NCBI GenBank assembly: GCA_937922085.1
Contig: CAKZVD010000080.1
Location: 1 to 47,427, forward strand
Origin: an uncultured Tenacibaculum sp.
GTDB taxonomy: Bacteria; Bacteroidota; Bacteroidia; Flavobacteriales; Flavobacteriaceae
Direction: 5' to 3'
DNA length: 47,427 nt
The notes beneath the pieces are model-generated. The model saw nothing but the letters and a program-made list of their open reading frames with translations, searched no databases and had not been told where the DNA came from. This document shows, piece by piece, positions 25,050 through 34,765 of this stretch; within the stretch, counting starts at the first letter, position 1; each line of letters begins with the position of its first letter. The position numbers and the translations under genes are program-made.

Positions 25050-26483
25050 ATGAATAAATACTTTAAAATACTAATAGCCTTATTTTTAATAGGGTTTACT
25101 GCTTGTAATGAAGCACAAGAAAATGAAAAATCTATTTTTGAACCTGCTTTTAATGAATGTTTTTTTCAAAAAGAAAGCACATTTTTAAAATTTGAAAAAA
25201 CATTAATCGATAAAGGGTTTATTGTTGATAATAGTGCAAAAGAGTATCATAATTTTTTTGCTAAATATTACCCTTATAATAAACCTAAAGAAGAAAAAGA
25301 GATTAAACAAAAATATATTCTTTCCACAATAATGAAAGAATATTTTAAAGGCTTAAATAATTTAAATGATTGTCCGTTTCTTGCTAACAAAGATAATGCA
25401 CCACCAAAACTGCCACCAAAATTATTACAACTTACAGAAGCTAGAAATAAAATTGATGAATTATTTGTTACAGATAAAATGCCAAAAAAGTGGGATAACT
25501 ATGCTAGTTTTTCAGAAGTTTGGAAAGAATGTTTAAAAGAAGATTGGTTTACGAATATAGATGTAAAATACATGTCTATAATTTTTGTTTACAGAGAATT
25601 ATCTTCATATTCGATGGATAAGATGAAAGAAGATATAGCTTTCTCTAAAATTACTTTTGGAGAACGAAGAGTAGAAGTTAAAAAGATAAAAGAAAATAAA
25701 ACGAAACTAAATGATTTAGAAATAATTGTTGTTGAAGATGATGAATCTATAGTAGGAGAAATTGCTGAAACGGTTATAGAAGAAACAGTTGACTATGATG
25801 AAGCCATTGAAACAACAGTAGAAAACAATGAATCTTCTAATGAGGAAATAATAAAAAAAGAAGATTCAAAAAAATATGAAGGTTATGAGCATGAACCGAA
25901 TGAGTATGTGAGGTATAATCATTTAAATTGGACTAAAGTTCCTGAAAAAATATGGAAAGAAAAATATATAACTTCTTTAGATTTATACAATAATAAACTA
26001 ACTACTATTTCTAACGATATAGGAAAGTTAATAAACTTAGATTATTTAGAACTTAAAGATAATGAGTTGATTTCTTTACCCGGTAAGGCTTTTAAAAAAT
26101 TAAAAAAGTTAGAAGTACTTAGAGTAAATAATAATAAGCTAACAGAAATACCTAAAGAAATAGGAGATCTTAGTGTACTAACTCATTTAATTATAGAAAA
26201 TAATAAGCTTAATAAGGTAGCTGAAAGTATAGGTAATCTAAAAAAATTAGAAGTATTAGAGCTTACTAATAATAAAATTACATCACTTCCAAATTCAATA
26301 GGAGGCTTAGAATCTTTAGAATATTTATTATTAAAAAATAATGATTTAAAAGAACTTCCTAATTCTATTAAAAATCTTGATAAATTGAAAGTTGTAAGGC
26401 TAACAAATAATCCATTGAGTAAAACAGAAAAAGAAAAAATTAAAAGTTTATTACCAACAAGTTGTAAGATTTATTTTGAATAA
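25050..26483 (+). CDS. LRR lipoprotein with acidic linker
   Basis: A 477-aa lipoprotein (lipobox FTAC, Cys20). Residues ~25-200 are the domain shared with the 194-aa lipoprotein at 23952. Residues ~220-285 are a very acidic linker (VVEDDESIVGE, ETVIEETVDYDE, EDSKKYEGYEHEPNEY). Residues ~290-465 carry about eight LRRs of the 23-residue plant/bacterial type (LTxIPxxIGxLxxLxxLxLxxNxL), which differ from the Cys-rich 21-residue LRRs of the genes at 5454 and 12431. It looks like a fusion of a lipoprotein-family domain with an LRR ligand-binding arm. A surface role is probable; the ligand is unknown. Confidence 0.82.
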   Translation: MNKYFKILIALFLIGFTACNEAQENEKSIFEPAFNECFFQKESTFLKFEKTLIDKGFIVDNSAKEYHNFFAKYYPYNKPKEEKEIKQKYILSTIMKEYFKGLNNLNDCPFLANKDNAPPKLPPKLLQLTEARNKIDELFVTDKMPKKWDNYASFSEVWKECLKEDWFTNIDVKYMSIIFVYRELSSYSMDKMKEDIAFSKITFGERRVEVKKIKENKTKLNDLEIIVVEDDESIVGEIAETVIEETVDYDEAIETTVENNESSNEEIIKKEDSKKYEGYEHEPNEYVRYNHLNWTKVPEKIWKEKYITSLDLYNNKLTTISNDIGKLINLDYLELKDNELISLPGKAFKKLKKLEVLRVNNNKLTEIPKEIGDLSVLTHLIIENNKLNKVAESIGNLKKLEVLELTNNKITSLPNSIGGLESLEYLLLKNNDLKELPNSIKNLDKLKVVRLTNNPLSKTEKEKIKSLLPTSCKIYFE

Positions 26484-26504
26484 AAAACAAAGACATTTTA
26501 ACTA

Positions 26505-27737
26505 ATGAAAAAAATAATCATAATACTATTATTAGGAGTTTTTGCTTGTGAAAACAGTAAAGAAGCAAAGTTAATTCACAATTTAGCACACATTACAACA
26601 GCAAAAAAATTAGACAGTTTACTTTTTGTCTTAGATGCTACACTTAGTTTAGAAAAAAGGTATAAAAAAACCTATAAAAGTAAAGGGATTCATTATAATC
26701 AAATACCAATAAGAGAATTATATACATATGAAAAAGAAGGAGGGTATATTTTTTATACAGATTCTATTCAACCAGAAGGTAAAACGATATTAAAAGAATT
26801 AGTTGAGGATTTAGGAATGTATAAAAAGGAAGTAGATGCTTATAATGAATCTGATTCTTTATATACATGGAAAAATAAATATAGAGAGATAGAACTTGAT
26901 AATTACAAAACAAATTATGAAAGTATTACTTATTTTTTTTCAGAAACATATAAATCTCCTATAGCAAATGCTTCTGAAAATATTAAAAAGTATACAACCG
27001 AACCCGTTTATTATTTAGAAGTAACATCTAATTATAGCAAAAGTGTTTTATTAGTAAACAATGTTAATGTATATGAAACAAATGATTCTTACAATAAAAA
27101 TTTTAGCTTAAATAAATATTTATTAAATGGAAATGAAGTTATAGAAATTGCTTTCTTAATACCAGAAAAAGGAAAAAATATTGATGAACTTAAGCTAGAT
27201 GTTAGATTAATAAAAAAGATAGGAAAAGAAAAAATTGTTAGTAAACTAATTAAAAAAGAACTTTTAGCTACGGATAAATTAAATGAAAAAAAAATAGTAT
27301 ACACCTACGAAAACGAAATTCCATACAATATAAAAGGTTGGGCTAAAGGAGAGGATTTATCTAAAGTAAAGAATTTAGAAAGAATGATTGAAAATCTCTA
27401 TAAAAAATTAGGGGAATCAATTTTAAAAGGGGATGAAGAAACAATTAATAAAATGATGTACCAATATGAGTTTGAAAACTTACAATTAAAATATGATGAT
27501 AGTTATGAAGCATCGAGAGATAAATGGGTAGGTTGGTTAGCGAATACTTTAAATACTTATAAGTATACAACTTCTAAAGATTTTAAAATAGAGATAAGCC
27601 CAAACAAACAATTAGGGTATACGTATTCAGAAGATCTTTCAAATATGTTAATAATAACAGGTAAAGGAGAAAGTAAATCTTTTGATTATTATTTCTATTT
27701 ACCGAAAGGAAGTAATGAATTAAAAATTATTCGTTAA
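26505..27737 (+). CDS. lipoprotein of unknown function
   Basis: A 410-aa lipoprotein (lipobox VFAC, Cys15, then ENSKE). Residues ~40-160 are charged and helical. Residues ~165-270 show a beta-rich stretch (VYYLEVTSNYSKSVLLVNNV...). The C-terminal ~120 residues contain a helical stretch and a final region YLPKGSNELKIIR that resembles nuclear transport factor 2-like folds, a loose resemblance only. The stop is 4 nt before the next ATG, so it is tightly coupled to the WG-repeat lipoprotein gene. Confidence 0.65.
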   Translation: MKKIIIILLLGVFACENSKEAKLIHNLAHITTAKKLDSLLFVLDATLSLEKRYKKTYKSKGIHYNQIPIRELYTYEKEGGYIFYTDSIQPEGKTILKELVEDLGMYKKEVDAYNESDSLYTWKNKYREIELDNYKTNYESITYFFSETYKSPIANASENIKKYTTEPVYYLEVTSNYSKSVLLVNNVNVYETNDSYNKNFSLNKYLLNGNEVIEIAFLIPEKGKNIDELKLDVRLIKKIGKEKIVSKLIKKELLATDKLNEKKIVYTYENEIPYNIKGWAKGEDLSKVKNLERMIENLYKKLGESILKGDEETINKMMYQYEFENLQLKYDDSYEASRDKWVGWLANTLNTYKYTTSKDFKIEISPNKQLGYTYSEDLSNMLIITGKGESKSFDYYFYLPKGSNELKIIR

Positions 27738-27741
27738 AAAG

Positions 27742-29583
27742 ATGAAAATGAATTATATATATACATTAATAATACTCACATTTTTATATAGTTGTTCTAC
27801 TTCTAATAGTAGAAAAGACAATACTTATATATCTAATTTAGATAAAGCTACAGAGGGTAAAAGTTTAGAAGAAATAAAAAAAGATATCACAGAAACATTA
27901 GCAAGCTTTAAGTCTGTATTAAAGATTTACAATAACCCTTTATTTAAAAATGAAATTAAAGATATTAAAGAAGAAGAATACGAACCTATTTTTGTAAAAG
28001 ATGAAACTCTTGTAAAGGAATCATTAAATCAATTTTCTTCTGGGGTTGTGTTTACTCAATCTTTTGATGAGTATCAAAATCGTATTAATTTTAGGTTTAA
28101 AGAAGATACTAAAAAAGCAATAAAAGGGTTGCCAAAGCATATTAAAGAAACAAAAGAACCATTTAAAGTTTACTATAAAGAGAAAGATATTAAAAATGAT
28201 AGCATAGCTAATTATGGAGTTTATTTTGGAATAGATAATTCGTTTGGAAAAATGAACTTTATAGATAGTATAAAAGTAAAGCATACTCTTAAATATGTGG
28301 CAACATATGAGGAAATAGAACTATCTAAAGAATTACCAAAAATAAAGTATAATGGAGGTGAAATTATACTTAATAATATAGAAAAGAATTATGTTTATTT
28401 TACAACTAGTGACACTATAAAATCACCGATAAAAATTCAAGCATATAATAAAGAAGGAAAACCTTTATATAGGAAAAGTTATAGTCGTTCTGGTTTTGAA
28501 GAATCTATAGGTAAAGAAAAAATGACAAGATTTGTTGAGTTTTTCGAAAAATTGGAAGAAAAATTAAATAATAATAAATTTTCTTCAGTGACAGATTTTA
28601 AAGAATATGTGAAAGAGAATATTTCAGCATTAGATTATTTTAATGATGAAGATGGTTATTATCATAGGTATCTATATTTTAAAGGAAATGTAGATAAGGT
28701 AAAGCTGTTTTTTGCAAAAGAGAGAAAACAAAAAGACACCATTTTTACGGCTATAAATACAACTAAGTTTAGTAATAAAATTATGATGCCTACTAAAGAT
28801 AGTATGTTGTTTTTTAATAAAAAATTAGAACAAATTTTAAGAGTTAAAAACACAGAGCAAGAACAATTAAGTGAAACTTTTTTTGAAGACGCTAATTATT
28901 ATTACCATTATGATTTTGATAAAAAGAAAATAGATACGGTACTTGTTTATTATTTAAAAGCCTATAAAAACGGAATGGTTGTTATTCAAGAGAATACAAT
29001 AGATGATGATTATCAATTAGTAGATTCAGAAAATAAAAAAATAAAGAATAAGAAATATAATTATTTAAACGAAGTAGGGAATAATTTATTTGGGTATAGG
29101 GATACTAAAGCTTTTTTTATCTCTGAAACAGGTACAGAAAAGTATTTAAAAAATATATCAAAAATAGAAGAAACGAATGATGATGATATTTCTCTTGTAA
29201 TTAATGATGACGAAGGAAGTTTTAATGAAAAGTACGGACTTTTAAATAATAAAGGAGTTGTAATTACTCCTATTATCTATGCTCGAATTTATGATTTTAA
29301 GGAAGGTATCGCTTGTGTAGAAAATTCAAAAGGATTTTATGGAGGAATTAATAAAGAAGGGAAGGTAGTAATTCCTTTTAAATACAATGAATCATTTCGT
29401 TTTGTAAACGGACTTGCTTTGGTAGAATTAGAGTCTATTACAAAAGTGATAAATAAAAAGGGAAAAACGATTCTAGGAATTAATAGTTCTGAAAATGTAG
29501 AAGTAAAAGGAGAAGGAGTAGATAGAATTTTTCTGTTTAAGAATAAAAAGTATAATGCTAAGGGTAATTTAATTTCTGAGTAA
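27742..29583 (+). CDS. WG-repeat lipoprotein
   Basis: A 613-aa lipoprotein (start ATG 27742, or 27748 two codons later; lipobox LYSC). A long N-terminal region of unknown fold is followed, at ~475-580, by WG-type repeats such as EKYGLLNNKGVVITPIIYAR, GGINKEGKVVIPFKY and VINKKGKTIL. In other bacteria WG repeats (KYGyID..Gk.vipp.yd) occur in exported proteins of unknown binding function. It is probably outer-membrane anchored and belongs to the same tight cluster as its neighbours. Confidence 0.75.
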   Translation: MKMNYIYTLIILTFLYSCSTSNSRKDNTYISNLDKATEGKSLEEIKKDITETLASFKSVLKIYNNPLFKNEIKDIKEEEYEPIFVKDETLVKESLNQFSSGVVFTQSFDEYQNRINFRFKEDTKKAIKGLPKHIKETKEPFKVYYKEKDIKNDSIANYGVYFGIDNSFGKMNFIDSIKVKHTLKYVATYEEIELSKELPKIKYNGGEIILNNIEKNYVYFTTSDTIKSPIKIQAYNKEGKPLYRKSYSRSGFEESIGKEKMTRFVEFFEKLEEKLNNNKFSSVTDFKEYVKENISALDYFNDEDGYYHRYLYFKGNVDKVKLFFAKERKQKDTIFTAINTTKFSNKIMMPTKDSMLFFNKKLEQILRVKNTEQEQLSETFFEDANYYYHYDFDKKKIDTVLVYYLKAYKNGMVVIQENTIDDDYQLVDSENKKIKNKKYNYLNEVGNNLFGYRDTKAFFISETGTEKYLKNISKIEETNDDDISLVINDDEGSFNEKYGLLNNKGVVITPIIYARIYDFKEGIACVENSKGFYGGINKEGKVVIPFKYNESFRFVNGLALVELESITKVINKKGKTILGINSSENVEVKGEGVDRIFLFKNKKYNAKGNLISE

Positions 29584-29603
29584 TAAGTTTAAAGTATTAT
29601 AGC

Positions 29604-29675
29604 ATGATTAAAGAATATTTAATTATTGCATTATTAATTTCTTCTTGTTATGATGTATCTTTTGAAGCAAAATGA
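29604..29675 (+). pseudogene. truncated lipoprotein leader (23 codons)
   Basis: ATG at 29604 opens MIKEYLIIALLISSC, a complete lipoprotein signal peptide, then YDVSFEAK and a stop. Nothing is left of a mature domain. It appears to be the remnant of a lipoprotein gene whose body was lost, or a tiny lipopeptide. It lies between two intact genes with normal spacing. Confidence 0.5.
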
Positions 29676-29727
29676 ATTTTATATGAAAATAATAATAACT
29701 AGTATTAGTTTTATAAAACAAGTTATA

Positions 29728-30762
29728 ATGAGTAGTAAAATACTTATAATTATATTATTATTTACATTAAATTCTTTTAGTCAAAAAGAATATACAGTTA
29801 CAGCCAAAAGCGGATTAACCATTAGAAATAAACCCAATATTAAAGGATATAAAATTGGGAGACTTAAATTTAAAGAAAAAATTACTGTAATAGAAAAGAC
29901 AGATTTTTCTTTTGCTACGGAAAACATAAAAGGATATTGGGTAAAGGTTAAAACACAAGATTTAAAAGAAGGTTACGTTTTTAATGGTTTTTTAAAAGCA
30001 TATACAGGAAATAAAATAACCTATACTTTACACAGAAAAGAAGGAAGTATTCATGAAGAATTAAGAGCAAAAATAAATGCTAAAGAAATAACTATTATTA
30101 GTTTTGAAGATGGAGGTTGTTTTGAAATTAAAGAAGTACAAGATTATGATAACGACGGGTTTGAAGAAGTACTCTTAGAACACGATGCTTGTGGAGGTAA
30201 TTGTTGTGGTAATTCAATTTCTATTATTTCTTATAATGGAAGTAAGTTTGTTACTACCAAACAAGAAGGTTATGATTTTGGTGGAGTAACATTAAATTAC
30301 GATAAAAACAATAGAAGAGAGTTTAGTATTAAAGAAGAAAATATAGGGCATGGTAATACTACTTTGTGTGAAAATGAAAAGAATACTTACATTTTTGAAA
30401 AATTTCAATTGAAATTAATAAAAAATGAGAAACAAAATAAGTTGAAAACTATCACCGAAATAAAATCGGAAGATTTTTTACCAGATGAATTTGGAAGAGA
30501 AAGCCGTGAAAATGAAACATTATTTATCGAATATGATATAGATAATAATGGAATTAAAGATAAAATAACAGCTAAGTATTGGGCAAGATGGGGAATTCTT
30601 AATGATATTAAAATTATTCTAAATGGTAAAGAGTTAAAAACAGAAAAAATTGGCGCTCCAAAAAGGATAGGAATTTTAAAAACGAAAACAAATAATGTAC
30701 ATGATTTGGTAATTGAATGTGATGAAATCTTAAAATGGAATGGTAATAATTACAAAAAATAA
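29728..30762 (+). CDS. secreted SH3-domain protein
   Basis: 344 aa from the ATG at 29728, where the signal peptide begins (MSSKILIIILLFTLNSFSQ); an in-frame ATG at 29650 would add 26 non-signal residues. Residues ~20-85 form a bacterial SH3-like domain (AKSGLTIRNKPNIKGYKIGR, GYWVKVKT, GYVFNGFL). Two later segments carry Asp-rich, calcium-type loops (DYDNDGFEEVLL, DIDNNGIKDK) plus a CGGNCCGN cysteine cluster. It is one of four SH3 proteins in this window (29728, 31824, 36267, 40103). Such domains usually bind peptidoglycan or peptides in the envelope. Confidence 0.8.
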   Translation: MSSKILIIILLFTLNSFSQKEYTVTAKSGLTIRNKPNIKGYKIGRLKFKEKITVIEKTDFSFATENIKGYWVKVKTQDLKEGYVFNGFLKAYTGNKITYTLHRKEGSIHEELRAKINAKEITIISFEDGGCFEIKEVQDYDNDGFEEVLLEHDACGGNCCGNSISIISYNGSKFVTTKQEGYDFGGVTLNYDKNNRREFSIKEENIGHGNTTLCENEKNTYIFEKFQLKLIKNEKQNKLKTITEIKSEDFLPDEFGRESRENETLFIEYDIDNNGIKDKITAKYWARWGILNDIKIILNGKELKTEKIGAPKRIGILKTKTNNVHDLVIECDEILKWNGNNYKK

Positions 30763-30789
30763 TAAATTAGCTGAACCTAAATAAAAAGG

Positions 30790-31815
30790 ATGCCTAAAAT
30801 ATATTACAAAGAAGAAAAATTAAGTGGAGAGTCTATTGATACTAAATTTATAAATACAGCATTATTTGATTATATCTTTAATAATACAAATGTTAATAAA
30901 TTTGAACTTAAAGTAAATCCAAAATTAGCGATTCTTCGAACTTTAAAAATTAAAAAAGAAGTTTTTAAAAACGTTCAACTTATTAGAGAGGCAACTCATT
31001 ATAATACCGATGAAGGAACGTTTTATTTGCCACGTTCAATTGTTTTTTATGATGTTAAAGATGCTGTTTTTCCATCAGAATTTTATTTTATTTCGAAAAT
31101 AGGAGAGCAAATTGAATTAAGAAAATGTGTTGGAGGAGAAGCTGTTAAATGGTTTCAAATACCTGTATTACATACATCAGTAAGTGATCAAAAAGAGGTG
31201 TCAAAAGTAAAAAGTTCATTAGCTCAAATTAAAAAATTAGTAGATACTACCCATAATAAAAAAATAGAAGAAGAATTAGCACTGAAAGAGTTAGAAAGAA
31301 AACGAAAAATAGAGGAAAGTAGACCTTTATTAAATGAAGAACAAAAAGAAGGGTACAAAGAGTTAACAGAGTTGTGTGTTAATAATAGTACAAATAAAAA
31401 TGAAATAACGCAGTTTATAGAAACGCTTAAAAATTATGATGAAGATGAAGAGTACTATACAACATTGAATTATTTTATAGAGTTTTTAGAAAATGAAGAG
31501 TATAGTTTTATAATTAGGTTAGATTGGAAATCAGATATTGAAGATTTAGAGTGGTTATTAAAATCATCATTAAAAGAAAACTATGATGAAGTATTAAAGC
31601 TTCCTAAGCATCAAAATTATGATGAAGATATGTCTATTTCTCATGATGGAGTTTTTGAAGATTATGGTAAGCCAATACGATTAATAGGGCTTCAATTAGC
31701 CTTTATAGATACACAATCTGATGAGTATATTTTAATTTTACATAAGCAAGAAGATAAAGAAAAAGTGAAACTAGCTGTGAATAAAATTGGATACAATTAT
31801 TTTGAAAAAAAGTAA
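30790..31815 (+). CDS. cytosolic protein, possibly DUF6630-like
   Basis: A 341-aa protein without signal peptide. Residues ~1-140 form an alpha/beta domain of unknown type. A charged coiled coil lies at ~150-200. The C-terminal ~140 residues (ELCVNNSTNKNEITQFIETL, then EEYSFIIRLDWKSDIEDLEW) recall the DUF6630 family, which is often seen near secreted or immunity genes; this match is from memory. It is the only clearly cytosolic large protein in this part of the run. It ends 8 nt before the next start. Confidence 0.65.
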   Translation: MPKIYYKEEKLSGESIDTKFINTALFDYIFNNTNVNKFELKVNPKLAILRTLKIKKEVFKNVQLIREATHYNTDEGTFYLPRSIVFYDVKDAVFPSEFYFISKIGEQIELRKCVGGEAVKWFQIPVLHTSVSDQKEVSKVKSSLAQIKKLVDTTHNKKIEEELALKELERKRKIEESRPLLNEEQKEGYKELTELCVNNSTNKNEITQFIETLKNYDEDEEYYTTLNYFIEFLENEEYSFIIRLDWKSDIEDLEWLLKSSLKENYDEVLKLPKHQNYDEDMSISHDGVFEDYGKPIRLIGLQLAFIDTQSDEYILILHKQEDKEKVKLAVNKIGYNYFEKK

Positions 31816-31823
31816 AATAAAAC

Positions 31824-33356
31824 ATGTTTAAACAGCCCTTTAATTTATACCTATTTAGCATTTTTATTACTTCTTTTTTAATTGGATGTGCTGTTCCTAA
31901 AAAAGAAAAAACGAAAGAAGAAATTTATAAATCTTGGGAAGGTTTGTATACTTATAGTAGTTATAATAAAGAAAAAGATACTATTTATAGAGCTCGGTAT
32001 ACTTTTATTATTGATTCTCTGACTCCAGCTTTAATAAAAGATAATCAAAAGGAATATGTAGGAGAAATTATTAAAATAAGGGAAAATGAAATAACATTCA
32101 ACTTTACAATTAATAAAAAACAAGAAGAATATAAAATAGTTAAAAAAGATAGTACATTTTTTCCTAAAGGAAAGATAATAACAGAAGATTCATTAGAAAT
32201 TGTAAACAATAAATGGCAAAAACTTAAAGATTACTCAAAGTTAAAATTACCCTTAAATCAATTATCTAAAATTTATAAAGTTGAGTATAGAGAGGGTAAT
32301 GCTTCGGTTAATTCTAAAAATGGATTGGTGTTAAGAAATAAACCATCATTAGAATCAGAAAAACTGATTACTATTCCTTACAAAACACCACTAATGGTCG
32401 TTGCTAACACAGATAATTTTGAATATTTAACATTATCTAAAAAGAACAAAGTTGTAGGAAGGTGGATTCATGTGTATTTTAAAGATGAACAAGGAAATTA
32501 TAATGTTGGCTATGTGTTTGATTATTTTATTACTTATGATTATGATATATACAATTTACCAATAGATCGTTCTTCAGAAGATCCTGAACGTCAATATATA
32601 AATATTTATACGGCAAAGCAGTTTTTTGAGAATTTAGGAGATATGAGAACATTAAATATCAAAGTAAAAACATTAGATCTATTCAGTTACTTAAAAAATA
32701 GAGAGTCATTAGAATACGATTATGATGAAATTGATTTTGATATAGATTTTTTAGATAGTAAACATAACTATGGGTATTTTGAAAAATCTGTAGCTAAAAT
32801 AGAATTGTTTTTACAAGGCTATTATGATTTAGAGATTACAAGTGAAGCCAAATCTATAATAAAAACACCACCACTACATTTTTTAGGCTGTCATGGTGTA
32901 TTGTTCGATAACGTTATTTTTAAAACTAAATATCTACAAACAAATTATCAAAAAGAATTAGGAGAATCTTTTGCTTTTAATGTAGGTAATAGAACAGAGA
33001 GTTTATTTTTTAGTAATATAGAATTTAACAATCAGCAATTTAAAATTAGCTATTTAAGTATGATGCCTTTACAATTTGAATATTGTAAGTTTAAAAACTA
33101 TACTAAAAACTGTATTGTAAGCACAAATAATTCTTCTAGGTCTGACTATGATTCTCCAATAAACATGAATGATTGTTATTTTTGGAACAATAAATTAGAA
33201 ACTTTTTTCGAGTTAAGAGAAGAAAAATTATCAATAAACAATTCTTTTATAGGGTATAATTCATTTAAAAACATGTGCTTAAACTCTAAAGAGAATGATG
33301 ACAATTTATTGTTTAAAACAGAAAGTACGTATTTTACAAATAACTCAGATAAGTAG
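31824..33356 (+). CDS. SH3-domain lipoprotein with a right-handed-helix-like tail
   Basis: A 510-aa lipoprotein (lipobox LIGC, Cys22). Residues ~28-145 are a beta-rich domain (SWEGLYTYSSYNKEKDTIY). Residues ~155-240 are an SH3-like domain (SKNGLVLRNKPSLESEKLIT, GRWIHVYF, GYVFDYF). The C-terminal ~220 residues carry regularly spaced short strands with asparagines (LFFSNIEFNNQQFKISYL, NDCYFWNN, INNSFIGYNSF), as in right-handed parallel beta-helix repeats of pectate-lyase-like proteins. No catalytic residues are recognised. It is probably envelope-bound and handles peptidoglycan or a polysaccharide. Confidence 0.75.
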   Translation: MFKQPFNLYLFSIFITSFLIGCAVPKKEKTKEEIYKSWEGLYTYSSYNKEKDTIYRARYTFIIDSLTPALIKDNQKEYVGEIIKIRENEITFNFTINKKQEEYKIVKKDSTFFPKGKIITEDSLEIVNNKWQKLKDYSKLKLPLNQLSKIYKVEYREGNASVNSKNGLVLRNKPSLESEKLITIPYKTPLMVVANTDNFEYLTLSKKNKVVGRWIHVYFKDEQGNYNVGYVFDYFITYDYDIYNLPIDRSSEDPERQYINIYTAKQFFENLGDMRTLNIKVKTLDLFSYLKNRESLEYDYDEIDFDIDFLDSKHNYGYFEKSVAKIELFLQGYYDLEITSEAKSIIKTPPLHFLGCHGVLFDNVIFKTKYLQTNYQKELGESFAFNVGNRTESLFFSNIEFNNQQFKISYLSMMPLQFEYCKFKNYTKNCIVSTNNSSRSDYDSPINMNDCYFWNNKLETFFELREEKLSINNSFIGYNSFKNMCLNSKENDDNLLFKTESTYFTNNSDK

Positions 33357-33398
33357 TAAAGCAATATTAACTGAAATTGAATTTAAAATAAATTAGGT

Positions 33399-34238
33399 AT
33401 GAGAATTTTTAAATATTGGGTGACTTATAGTCAAAAATTAAAGATTGATAGAAACGGACTAGTACTAAGTTATAAAAGAGATTTAAAAGAAGATACGGAA
33501 CATGTTTTTACAACTTATGGAGGATCTAATTTTTCGGAAGATGATGCAAAAGATGATGCCATAAGAAAATTAGAAAGAGTTCAAAAAATAATGGACGGAG
33601 AAATCGATCCTGATGACGAAGATTATGAGGCAGATATTAGAGAAGAAATTCTACATGAAATAGATTCAGATAATATAGTTACTCGAAATCGTTATGGAGC
33701 AGAAGTTTTAAACTGTAAAAAAACAATGTTCATTGATGTTGATAATTGCTCAACAGGGTTATTCGATATTTTTAGAGGGTTAACAGCTAAAGAATCAACC
33801 TTAAAAAAAATAAAAAAGAAGATTCAAAAAAAGAATTTTTCACATTTAGGGTTTAGAGTCTATGAAACTTTTAAAGGGTTTAGAATTTTGGTAATTCATC
33901 GAGATTTTAACCCAAAAAGTGATGAATCGAAAAAGATAATGCGAGTTTTTAATGCCGATTATTTGTATCGAAGATTGTGTATAAAGCAGAATTGTTACCG
34001 CGCAAGATTAACACCTAAACCTTTTCGAATAGATCACAAGGGAATTCGAATAGTTTTCCCTAAAAAAGATCCTATTCAAGAAGAAAAAATAGTAAAATGG
34101 ATTAAAGAATACAATTCAAAATCTGAAAAATTTGCAAGTTGTAAATTGGTTTTTCAGTTCGGGAGACCTACAACGAACCGTGTAATTGAATATCATGATA
34201 AAGAAACAAAAGCATTAACTGATTACGAATTAGCATAA
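33399..34238 (+). CDS. conserved bacterial protein with RARLTPKPFR motif
   Basis: A 279-aa cytosolic protein. Residues 1-65 are a small beta/alpha part (YWVTYSQKLKIDRNG). The rest shows a FIDVDN motif (~111-116) and CYRARLTPKPFRID (~201-214), and ends in HDKETKAL near the C-terminus. I recognise this set from a widespread family without a named function. The DxD pair and a later conserved region loosely recall archaeo-eukaryotic primase folds, but this is speculation. It is the last gene of the 21.7-34.2 kb run and is less lineage-specific than its lipoprotein neighbours. Confidence 0.7.
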   Translation: MRIFKYWVTYSQKLKIDRNGLVLSYKRDLKEDTEHVFTTYGGSNFSEDDAKDDAIRKLERVQKIMDGEIDPDDEDYEADIREEILHEIDSDNIVTRNRYGAEVLNCKKTMFIDVDNCSTGLFDIFRGLTAKESTLKKIKKKIQKKNFSHLGFRVYETFKGFRILVIHRDFNPKSDESKKIMRVFNADYLYRRLCIKQNCYRARLTPKPFRIDHKGIRIVFPKKDPIQEEKIVKWIKEYNSKSEKFASCKLVFQFGRPTTNRVIEYHDKETKALTDYELA

Positions 34239-34474
34239 TGAGAATTAAAGGAATAGTTTATTTAAAAAATAGGAATACTATTTAATGATGATTATAATTA
34301 ATACGATTGAAAAAATTAAGATAAAAACTAGTATCTATAGTGTTTTCAGATCTTTTGGGATTGGCTTTTTAAATTAAAAACAAAGAAAAAGTTTTGATTA
34401 AATATCCATAAAAAAATCATTCCTTTTAATTTTCAAATTTACCGTAACCAGTATGTCTGTTGATTATTACTTAG

Positions 34475-34750
34475 TTAAAATTTATTCGAAATCATTTTTA
34501 ACCAATTTAAAATCTCATCTGTAGTTTCAAAATATCTATTAGCTTCATTAGTAATAATATTAAGTAAGAATTTATCATTAAAATCGATATTACTAAGCTC
34601 TTTTTTAGTCTTTTCTATAATTTCATTATTGTTGTTTAAAATAAATTGATCTACAACTTGTTCGTCAGTTAAACCATCTAGATCTGCTTCAGGGAAATAG
34701 CCAGCAAAAAAATCGAAAAGTAATGGATGTTTTTCTTGTAAATTTATCAT
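34475..34750 (-). CDS. CdiI-type immunity protein candidate
   Basis: A 91-aa, strongly acidic, all-helical protein without signal peptide. The start MINLQEKHPLLFDFFAGYFP, then EADLDGLTDEQVVDQFI, fits the pattern of small contact-dependent-inhibition immunity proteins (L..FF..YF..D.D..T.E.VV..F). It lies directly downstream of the RNase A-like toxin gene on the same strand, in the usual toxin-immunity order, with 69 nt and a 12-bp hairpin between them. It should bind and block the toxin in the cytosol. The family assignment rests on pattern memory, but the position and acidity against a basic toxin support it. Confidence 0.75.
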   Translation of the reverse strand: MINLQEKHPLLFDFFAGYFPEADLDGLTDEQVVDQFILNNNNEIIEKTKKELSNIDFNDKFLLNIITNEANRYFETTDEILNWLKMISNKF

Positions 34751-34765
34751 AAGTTAAAAGTTATA

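Noticed and set aside
34285..34377. 30-codon frame between the accessory run and the immunity gene
   Set aside because: Too short, low-complexity I/K-rich product, no conserved feature. Nothing else was seen in 34239-34474.
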